Made by a program: the position numbers and the translations under genes. A stretch of DNA of 64,000 bases from Sweltsa coloradensis. Taxonomy: Eukaryota; Arthropoda; Insecta; Plecoptera; Chloroperlidae. The stretch covers positions 62,001 through 126,000 of the forward strand of contig JAMZAV010002205.1 of the NCBI GenBank assembly GCA_024449915.1, given 5' to 3'. Under the pieces are notes generated by a model that saw only the letters and a list, made by a program, of their open reading frames with translations, made no database searches and had not been told where the DNA came from. The stretch's first letter is position 1; each line of letters starts with the position of its first letter. This document shows positions 57,145-64,000 of the stretch, piece by piece.

Positions 57145-58611
57145 ATGTTGCGGTTCGGTCTGTCGCTGTTGTGTCTGTGCGTGTGCGTCGCGACGCAAGA
57201 CGACGCCAAGGACTTGGAACAGTTCCATGTCGTCTACGAGTGGTACAAGCTGGACTACGTGTGGCCGGACGACAGTTCTAAAGCGCGCGCGCTAACCTCT
57301 CAGCGGTACATCCCTGAGAACAACGCCATCTCCGGGATGAAGGTGTACAGGGACCGATTGTACCTCACAGTGCCGCGGTACAAGGAGGGGGTGCCCGCCA
57401 CTCTCGTCTCTATCCCCGCGGCGTCGCCCGACAGGAACGCGTCCCCGAAGCTCGAACCGTTCCCGTCGTGGGCGATGAACGAGCTCGGGAACTGCTCGGC
57501 GTTGCAGTTCGTCCAGAACGTCGAGGTGGACACTGAGGGGAGGATGTGGGTGCTGGACACGGGACGCGTCAACATCATGGGCAAGACAGACACGAAGTGT
57601 CCGCCCAAGTTGGTCATCCTCGACCTGAACAGCGCGAGCAGGACGACCAGCTACGACACGCACAACGGACCCTCGACGACCACGTCCTACGGCGGCTACA
57701 ACATCAACACGAACGGCAGCTCGGCAAAGGTAATCAGAACCTTCCAGTTCCCGGATTCCGTCGTGGATGGACTTGGGAGTTATCTAGTGGATTTAGTCTT
57801 GGACCCGACCAACGGTTGGTACGCGTACATCTCCGACGGGGGTGACTCCGACCCGGGAATCATCGTGTACAGCTTCTTGGAGGATCGCGCGTGGAAGGTC
57901 CGGGATAATCGTTCGATGAAGGCCGACCCCTCCACGAGGAAGTTCAGTCTGAACGGTAGGCCCACGGAGATCCTCCAGAACATCTCCCCCCTCGCCGTCG
58001 ACCTCAAGAAGATGATCTTGTACTACTCCCCCCTGAGCAGTCTGAACCTGTACTCGATCCCGACGCGCGTGCTCCGAGACTCTGCCCAGGCGGCCGACGC
58101 ACACAAGTCCGTGGAGGACGTCGGGAAGAAGCTGGGGTTGAGCGAGGGCTTCGCCATGGACAACAGAAGCGTCCTCTACTACGGCCTCATCGACGACAGC
58201 GGTATCGCGAAGTGGGACACAAAGATGACCTTCCAGGACAACCAACACGTCATCTCGAAAGACCCGGTTCGACTCCAGTGGCCGACAAACTTTGGTTTCG
58301 ACGAGATGGGCAACCTCTGGCTGGTGACCAACAGGCTGCACAACTACATTGCCGGTCGCGTGAACCTGAGCGAGGCGAACTACCGCGTGATCCGGGGTCT
58401 GACGGGGTCCCGGTCGTACCTGCACGCGGAGGGCATCCCCCAGGACGAGGACTGGGGCAGATCCAGCTCGTCGGCGCCGACCGTGGACAACAACACCTCG
58501 CGCTACAGCAGCGCGGACGGCGCCAAGACTAACAACACGGCCGCGTGGAGCGTCGCGACGCCGCTCACCCTCCTCGTCGGCGCACTGGTCACCGTCAAGA
58601 CGCTCGCGTAG
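57145..58611 (+). CDS. Yellow/MRJP-family secreted protein, intronless, possible GPI anchor
   Basis: A 488-residue protein with an N-terminal signal peptide (MLRFGLSLLCLCVCVATQ, residues 1-18). The Yellow/major royal jelly domain covers about residues 27-425. Family blocks visible: VYEWYKLDYVWP (30-41), YIPENN..SGMKVYRDRLYLTVPRYKEGVPATL (55-87), WVLDTG (135-140), KCPPKLVILDL (151-161), SPLSSLNLYSIPTRVLR (295-311), LSEGFAMD (332-339), WLVTNRLHNY (392-401), ANYRV (411-415). Only two mature cysteines (117, 152). Several N-glycosylation sequons (116, 190, 255, 340, 407). After an Asn/Ser-rich linker the C-terminus is hydrophobic (TPLTLLVGALVTV, 472-484), as in GPI-anchor signals; typical Yellow proteins are simply secreted. 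Family roles are cuticle pigmentation and related extracellular functions; the role here is unknown. The start is the first ATG; the open frame extends 5' to a GTG but has no earlier ATG. One uninterrupted exon, strongly GC-rich at third positions, unlike its surroundings. Confidence 0.93.
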   Translation: MLRFGLSLLCLCVCVATQDDAKDLEQFHVVYEWYKLDYVWPDDSSKARALTSQRYIPENNAISGMKVYRDRLYLTVPRYKEGVPATLVSIPAASPDRNASPKLEPFPSWAMNELGNCSALQFVQNVEVDTEGRMWVLDTGRVNIMGKTDTKCPPKLVILDLNSASRTTSYDTHNGPSTTTSYGGYNINTNGSSAKVIRTFQFPDSVVDGLGSYLVDLVLDPTNGWYAYISDGGDSDPGIIVYSFLEDRAWKVRDNRSMKADPSTRKFSLNGRPTEILQNISPLAVDLKKMILYYSPLSSLNLYSIPTRVLRDSAQAADAHKSVEDVGKKLGLSEGFAMDNRSVLYYGLIDDSGIAKWDTKMTFQDNQHVISKDPVRLQWPTNFGFDEMGNLWLVTNRLHNYIAGRVNLSEANYRVIRGLTGSRSYLHAEGIPQDEDWGRSSSSAPTVDNNTSRYSSADGAKTNNTAAWSVATPLTLLVGALVTVKTLA

Positions 58612-58728
58612 ACGACCAACAACGTGCGTGTATCATAGCTGCAAGATTGAGAATATTCCGAGTGAAATCATGCAATCACTACGTTTATCGCACGAGTTAA
58701 ACCGGTTTAACGTTTCAGTGATGCTATA

Positions 58729-58734
58729 AATAAA
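58729..58734 (+). terminator. candidate polyadenylation signal of the yellow-like gene
   Basis: AATAAA 118 bp after the stop codon, in CTATAAATAAATTAATT. Another AATAAA is at 59251. Confidence 0.5.
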
Positions 58735-58856
58735 TTAATTCGTATTTAGTCCAACACTTCGTCACACTACTGATTCTCAGTGGAATACAATAAATTTTAC
58801 TTTGTTCGATTCCAAAAGTGAACACATCCCTAACACTGGAGCAGTGGTGCTGTCCG

Positions 58857-58998
58857 CGGTGGCACATACGATTAGGGCGCTGGTCCGAAGCTTGCGGCTC
58901 TACGAGGACGTGGGTTCGAATCCCGCACAAGTCCTGTTTTTTTGTAATAGTCCTCCATCGTAGTGCATTTATATGAGACGTAAAGCAATAAAGAAACA
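58857..58998 (+). mobile_element. SINE-C: tRNA-like head with AATAAAG tail
   Basis: GTGGCACATACGATTAGGGC head, GGGTTCGAATCCCGC B-arm, then TTTTTTTGTAATAGTCCTCC, ATATGAGACGTAAAGCAATA and AAGAAAC tail. The head is also found in inverse at 19020-19085, and the GTCCTCCAT tail is related to 25443-25512. It sits just downstream of the gene, so it may lie in its 3' region. Confidence 0.65.
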
Positions 58999-58999
58999 A

Positions 59000-59650
59000 A
59001 AAATCAAATCTCTAATACGCTTGAATTTTCCGTGGTAAACACTGCCTAAATCCGATTAATTTTAAACCGCAATGTTTGTATTGTTGCTGGAAATGCAGAT
59101 GAATGGAATTTGTAAAGCATTTTTTACTTCCACCATTTTGTGGTTCGGTTTGCATTGTCGTGATGAATATCGAATTACGTAAATCGACTTAGCTTAAACC
59201 GTTTTAAACGTCCGTGATAAACGAAGTGAATGAACTGTGCGAATGTGTCCAATAAACAGAGTAGAAGTGAAGTTTAAAACTCCGGTCACTATTATCATAA
59301 ATACAAAGCGTGATTAAAATAATATGAAGTTGTACAAATGTTTCGTGTTCAAAACTCAAAAGTAAAAACCTACCAATAAACATTATTAACTTTTAAAGTA
59401 AGAACATTAGTGATAATTAGCCAAATATAAACAGCTGATGTTTGTTAAATAAATATTATTCATTAAGAGAGAGAGAGACAGAGTAATATTGGTTGAAAGA
59501 TGAAGTGTATAATATTGTAATTTGTACTTAATGTGATGCGAAGTGATGTGTAATATAGTATGTCCGTATGAATTATTGATTGTTTGTGTATTAACCTTGA
59601 CAATCCTAGTTTCGTGATACATAAGATGTTATTTATACGATGATACAATA
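59000..59650. other. gene-free stretch, possible distal 3' region
   Basis: AT-rich. Contains AATAAA at 59251 and a GA-repeat near 59466-59480. No gene seen. Confidence 0.45.
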
Positions 59651-59656
59651 CTTGTT

Positions 59657-59737
59657 GGCGGATAGAGAAAGCTCAAGCTCACCGTGCACAAGGAAGACTT
59701 CGGGAGGTTGTCGGTTCGATTCCGCCCACTCTGGCAG
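59657..59737 (+). repeat. tRNA-like sequence
   Basis: GGATAGAGAAAGCTCAAGCT 5' half and GGTTCGATTCCGCCC B-box arm. It does not pair into a full cloverleaf by eye. SINE head or pseudogene. Confidence 0.45.
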
Positions 59738-59833
59738 AAGATCGTTCCAAGTGTTTTCTTGTATAATATAACATGTTAGCCCCCTGTCCTAAATTATGTG
59801 CTGGGACTTCCATTCAAATAGGTAGGATCCCTG

Positions 59834-60544
59834 CAGTGGCGGTTTCAAGTAGGCGGTCGCCCCCCCCCCCTCCCCTCCCCCCGCGCCATGAGATTCCAAT
59901 CTTTACTATGGGCCATTTTCCCCCCAGATATGCTACCTGTAGTTCGTTTTCGTTTTATAATAATTTTCGAAAAATCTTTTTTTAACCCTTTCAGTCCCGA
60001 ATTAAATTGGTGGAATTTAAGTAATTTTAAGGAATTAAATCTGATTCCAGATATTTTTATAAGATTTTTCATGTTTTCAAAATATTTTTTATCACGTTTT
60101 TTTACGAATTTTGGGAAATTTTGGATTCTGAATAAAAGTTTCAATTTAATTTTAAATATTAATTTGAAGACTTTTCCTAAAACTAGATTTTTTTCTGAAT
60201 TATTTGCATATTTTACATTTTTTGTATCTCAAATAATAACAATACTAGGAATATATTATTTTTCTGGGACAAACCCCATTTTTCCATTTTCACCCCTTTT
60301 TGCAGATGTGTATTTTCAAACTTCTCTAAAAAGGGCACTTTTGTCCTATTGACATGGGGTAAAAAATTCATTAATTTTTATTTTCCAAAAAAAAATAAAA
60401 AAAATTGGGGTCAAATTCGAAAACTTGTCATTTGCCCGGATTAAAATTTTAAATTTGAAGTACATTTAAATGGACATAGGGACTGAAAGGGTTAAACCCC
60501 CCCCCCCTCTCTGCCCCCATGAATCAGGGCTAGATCAGCCACTG
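59834..60544. mobile_element. hAT-like element interrupted by a piggyBac-type MITE
   Basis: The left end CAGTGGCGGTTTCAAG and right end CTAGATCAGCCACTG share CAGTGGC. C-rich runs lie just inside both ends (59859-59882, 60496-60508). The 8-bp flanks (GATCCCTG and GAGAATCC) do not match, so only the TIR supports it. Confidence 0.55.
59986..60491. mobile_element. 506-bp piggyBac-type MITE flanked by TTAA
   Basis: TTAA|CCCTTTCAGTCCC at the left (59982-59998) and GGGACTGAAAGGG|TTAA at the right (60479-60495). TTAA target with CCC...GGG ends is the piggyBac signature. The 154-residue frame at 59888-60352 spans the junction and is not a gene. Confidence 0.85.
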
Positions 60545-60799
60545 GAGAATCCTAAAATTTCGGTTAATATTCAGAAGTGTACTTTGTAAACGGGTGCAAC
60601 TACGAATTAAATTCTTCGCTTATGCACTCAAATAGAACATTTATTACTTTGAAAGAAATAATGGGTTTAGATTAATTTGTAATTGTGCCTTTATTTTTAA
60701 TTTGAAAAAAATATACATATCAAACATTTAAAAACATTTTATAATTTTTCGTGAGAAACCTGCTAAGAAAAAAATAATATTAAAAAAACGCCAATCTCC

Positions 60800-60965
60800 A
60801 TTATTATCTTTTATCTGAACAAAATTATCTAGATAATAATATTTTTATCCCATCTTTTATCTATATAATTTTCTACCTTTTTATCTATCTATCTTCCATC
60901 TATCTTTTTTGAGAATTATCTTTATCTTTATCTAGATAAAAATAAATTATCTAGTCACATCAATG
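60800..60965. repeat. dispersed TATCTAGATAA-rich repeat, copy 2
   Basis: Same motifs and ending TTATCTAGTCACA as 13300-13505. Confidence 0.55.
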
Positions 60966-61130
60966 TATGTTATAATGCACGCATTTATTTGAAATGAATG
61001 TTTTAGACTAGAGCATTTATTAAGCTCGCTTTAATGATAACAATTATAATTATCGTAAAAGTTCGCCCCAACTTAGCAAACGACAATTGACAATATCAAC
61101 AATTATTATTGTTGGCGACTATGACGCTGT

Positions 61131-61322
61131 TATGTTTTTAGTACTTTAGACAGAAAATAAAAAGTTACTACACCGGGGATCGAACCCGGACCAAAAATTA
61201 TAGAAAGTTTTAATTTGTGGCTGCATAGCTCAGTTGGTAAGAACATGGCCCGGACAGCTAAGGTCCCGGGTTCGTTCCCCGGTGTAGTCACTTTTTTAAT
61301 TTCTGTCTAAAGTACGACCATA
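61131..61322. repeat. tRNA-like module with flanking inverted repeat
   Basis: CTACACCGGGGATCGAACCC at 61161-61181 is the inverse of the module's own 3' half, GGGTTCGTTCCCCGGTGTAG (61268-61287). The inverted arms extend through TTTCTGTCTAAAGTA on both sides (about 61131-61192 against 61260-61322). The plus-strand module 61213-61292 has a pairable acceptor (GTGGCTG/GTAGTCAC) and a 5-bp T-arm, but T replaces the conserved A58 and the anticodon arm does not pair. Tail AATTTCTG as in other modules. Confidence 0.65.
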
Positions 61323-61329
61323 TATTTTT

Positions 61330-61356
61330 GTATATATATATATATATATATATATA
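61330..61356. repeat. (TA)n microsatellite
   Basis: About 13 TA units. Confidence 0.85.
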
Positions 61357-61399
61357 ATACACATTCACCTACGGGAGTGTTTCCCGACTAAACAAATCG

Positions 61400-63125
61400 A
61401 GAATTACTATATATATTTATTAATGAGGGGAGGGTTCTGTGAAAATCTTATCTTCTATAGATTTAAAGCAAATAGCTTAAAATTTTTACACGAAGTATTT
61501 TGTAACTCGAAACAACTTTTTGTAAAAAAAATTGGAATTTCCAAAAAAACTACAGATTTAACGTCCAAAATGTCCAAAATTGCTAGCATTGAGTAAATAA
61601 TACTACTCCTTCCTCAATTTTTTACTTTTTTTGTTTTAGTTTAAGCCAGTTACATATAGAACATTAATTGGTTATTAGATTTGCCATATATTTGTTATCT
61701 TTCTGTCCATGAACCTGTATATTTGCATATTTATTAATTTTATACTTTTTTATATATTTCTGATAGATATCATTTTTTTCAAAATCTGTATGGATGTTAT
61801 TTGAAAAATTGTTACCAAATGTGGAACACATTTCTGTCTTTAGTTCATTAAAAAAAATTAGCTCTCTAGGTTGAAGCAGAAAAAAGGAGTAGGGATTTAT
61901 ATACTGATATTTATATATATGTGTGTATACTGTTTTAGGGCTTAAGTGCAAAAAGTGCTCGTAAAGCCGTGCGGAAATTTGAAATTTAACAAATTTGAGA
62001 TAATATAACACAACCTTATAATATAAAGGTTGTAATTTTAAACTGATAAAACAAGTGATTTGTAAACATGTAAAATAACGGGAAAAAATTGTGGAAAAAA
62101 ACAAAACTAGGCCAATTTTGACAGAACGCTACCTTAACTACATTCTAGATCTCAAAACTTGAATCAATGTTGAGCCATTTTTATTTTTACCATTTTGGGC
62201 TTGGCCGCGTTTTTGCAAGTTTTTGCTTATTTGTGAGAAATTAATACTTTTTTAGAAACGATGTGGTATGGATCCAATATTGCTCAACTAGTAGATTAAT
62301 TGATATGGTATTAACAACTAACCAACAAAGCTAAAGAGGTTGGATATTGGACATGTCCATAGCCCTACACTGGCCAACCTGTCCCGTCATGGGACTGTCA
62401 AATACAATAAACTACGTACTACTATTATTGAGTTAGAATAAATGTGTTCTAAACTCAATGCTGTGGTAAATTATAAATAACTCCCATGCCAACAAATCAA
62501 GGTTTTTATACACATTGTAGGTAATTATTTTTGTCAAGTTTAAACTGTATTTTTCCTCGCTTGAAAGTGGCGGGCTAACGACCACGGCCTTTCAACAGAT
62601 CAAGGTCACTAGATCTCCTTCGCATGCGAGCTTCGCACCGCCTCGAGTAGGTAGCGCCACTAATCTCATACGGTCTCGTATGCGGGGTTTTCAATTCAAA
62701 CAAATGAATAATTTGATTTGTGTGAATTTATGAATGAAATGATTAAACAGCTTGGAGACAGATGCACGGGAAACTTTGGAGGGAGGTGGTGAAAAAAATT
62801 CACCATACCACAGTTATTTCGTCATGTTTTAACTGCACTCGAAGTCTGTAAACGATGTTTTACAGCAACTATCTGTGATCTAAAAACTAAAAAAATTAAC
62901 GTGATGCTCCATTTCAGTAATGTAATAATGAAGCATACATGCAACAAACATATTCATTTTACCAAGGTGGCTGTCGAATTGTATAAGTGGATGTGCATAT
63001 TTACTACGAAATTCTGGGATTAATATTTAACTTACTTTACTTTTGCCCCCGCCTGCTCCCCTCCCCGGTTCCTATGCCACTGTAATAGTGCGTGCAAATT
63101 TATTATGGCGAACAATATGCAACGA
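61400..63125. other. gene-free stretch with short dispersed repeats
   Basis: Holds the repeat copy at 61550-61650 (pair of 22170-22275) and the one at 62335-62410 (pair of 31262-31335). The 146-residue minus-strand frame at 61664-62104 is Asn/Lys/Phe/Tyr-rich, with no recognisable domain, and is probably fortuitous. Confidence 0.45.
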
Positions 63126-63127
63126 TG

Positions 63128-63271
63128 CGGTCACGGGGCAAAGTGAATTTTTGTATTTATAGCGTAGAAGTGTACAGATTATAATGACGTAGAAGCGTTG
63201 CAAAGTGTATTATCATACGCATTGTCACAAAATAGACGATGTGACGTCATATAATACACTTTGTCGTGACT
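63128..63271. mobile_element. possible small MITE
   Basis: GTCACGGGGCAAAGTG at the left against CACTTTGTCGTGAC at the right, with further CAAAGTGTATTAT/ATAATACACTTTG inside. Target duplication not seen. Confidence 0.35.
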
Positions 63272-63496
63272 TTTTTCTAGTTTTTTGATCCCTTGGAAAC
63301 TAAAATTTTTGCTACATCATTTGAATAATATACAGTTTGTAATTTTTTAACATTTAGCCTAAATTTGAGTTAATACGATTATTTTATGCATGTGTGTAAT
63401 TGTAAGATTATATAAACATAATTTTTTATGTTAAAAATTAAATCAAGATATAACTTAGATGAATGTTGTATGTGTTTAAAAATATGGTTGAATACA

Positions 63497-63654
63497 GCGT
63501 TAGCGTTAGCGTTAGCGTTAGCGTTAGCGTTAGCGTTAGCGTTAGCGTTAGCGTTAGCGTTAGCGTTAGCGTTAGCGTTAGCGTTAGCGTTAGCGTTAGC
63601 GTTAGCGTTAGCGTTAGCGTTAGCGTTAGCGTTAGCGTTAGCGTTAGCGTTAGT
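63497..63654. repeat. (GTTAGC)n hexanucleotide array
   Basis: About 26 perfect copies of GTTAGC (complement GCTAAC), ending GTTAGT. Poly-Ala/Leu, Ser/Val and Leu/Thr frames over it are artefacts. Confidence 0.97.
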
Positions 63655-64000
63655 CTACTGTTAATAACCTTCTCTTCTTTCATTTTCAAGTATCACTCGC
63701 CATGACATTATCACTATTATTTATTTATTTTATTTAGATGTAGTTAGATGTAGTTAGGGTCTTTGTAAAATAGTACTCACGTCACGTGTAGTATAATACT
63801 TTTAATAACAAATAAAAACATAACATTTAAACCCATAAAATATAAAATCAGTACAACAAAAATTAAGGAGAAATGCAAAATATTTTCTACAATAATTATT
63901 GTAGCATGGCTTATGTCTACCAGATCTTTTAGTTTCATAAAAAGAAATTTCTTAATTACCTTTTTCTGATCGAACGATATGATCGACTATAATGTCGATA
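63655..64000. other. gene-free stretch to window end
   Basis: A short TTAGATGTAG duplication near 63735-63755. Nothing else recognised. Confidence 0.4.

Noticed and set aside
57292..58425. Long frames on either strand inside the yellow-like gene
   Set aside because: They are shadows of a GC-rich coding sequence in other frames, with no family features.
59888..60352. 154-codon plus-strand frame
   Set aside because: It crosses the left boundary of the piggyBac-type MITE and has no recognisable domain.
61213..61292. Functional tRNA gene
   Set aside because: Acceptor and T-arm pair, but the anticodon arm does not, A58 is lost, and it lies in a repeat.
61664..62104. 146-codon minus-strand open frame
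   Set aside because: Asn/Lys/Tyr/Phe-rich as expected for AT-rich non-coding DNA, with no recognisable domain or neighbouring exon.
63428..63705. poly-Ala/Leu, Ser/Val and Leu/Thr frames
   Set aside because: Produced by the GTTAGC array.

Overview
This 64-kb window looks like AT-rich, repeat-dense nuclear DNA from an invertebrate animal, most likely an arthropod. The reasons are one Yellow/major-royal-jelly-family gene, many non-autonomous DNA transposons, tRNA-derived SINEs, and long gene-free stretches. I cannot name the species. Nothing looks bacterial or phage-like: there are no operons, no rRNA and no CRISPR array.

The only convincing intact gene is an intronless, GC-rich Yellow-family CDS at 57145-58611 (+). 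It encodes a 488-residue secreted protein with a possible GPI-anchor signal. Two broken retrotransposon coding remnants are recognisable: a non-LTR (Jockey/CR1-like) reverse-transcriptase C-terminus near 8.1-8.8 kb, and a degenerate Ty3/Gypsy reverse-transcriptase fragment near 49.3-49.5 kb.

Layout. 0.8-2.9 kb: a 2.1-kb hAT-type element with an exact 8-bp target duplication and internal minisatellites. 4.5-7.5 kb: a satellite of about 470-bp units built from a terminal-inverted-repeat (TIR) element. 9-30 kb: scattered copies of two related Helitron-like families (called HLE-A and HLE-B here), several SINE families, minisatellites and inverted-repeat (MITE) elements. 34.5-36.9 kb: a head-to-tail HLE-B array. 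37.07-46.67 kb: one very large (9.6 kb) element with long subrepeated TIRs and a 9-bp target duplication, its interior filled with decayed repeats. 47.6-48.6 kb: three small TIR elements. 49-56 kb: retro-fragments and SINEs. 56.4-59 kb: a microsatellite, the yellow-like gene and its 3' region. 59.8-60.5 kb: a piggyBac-type MITE nested in a hAT-like element. 63.5 kb: a (GTTAGC)n array.

Family names used below are local labels. HLE-A starts TTGGATGAGCGAAGCGA and ends GCGTTTTCCTAG. HLE-B starts like TTAAACGAGGGAGCG and ends GGCGTTTCCCTAG. SINE-A has a tRNA-like head beginning GGCTCGTTGGTCTTGTGG. SINE-B has a tRNA-like head and a tail near TGCACCCTGGGCAG. The transposons do not cooperate with the gene in any way the sequence shows; the window is mainly a record of nested insertions around one gene.
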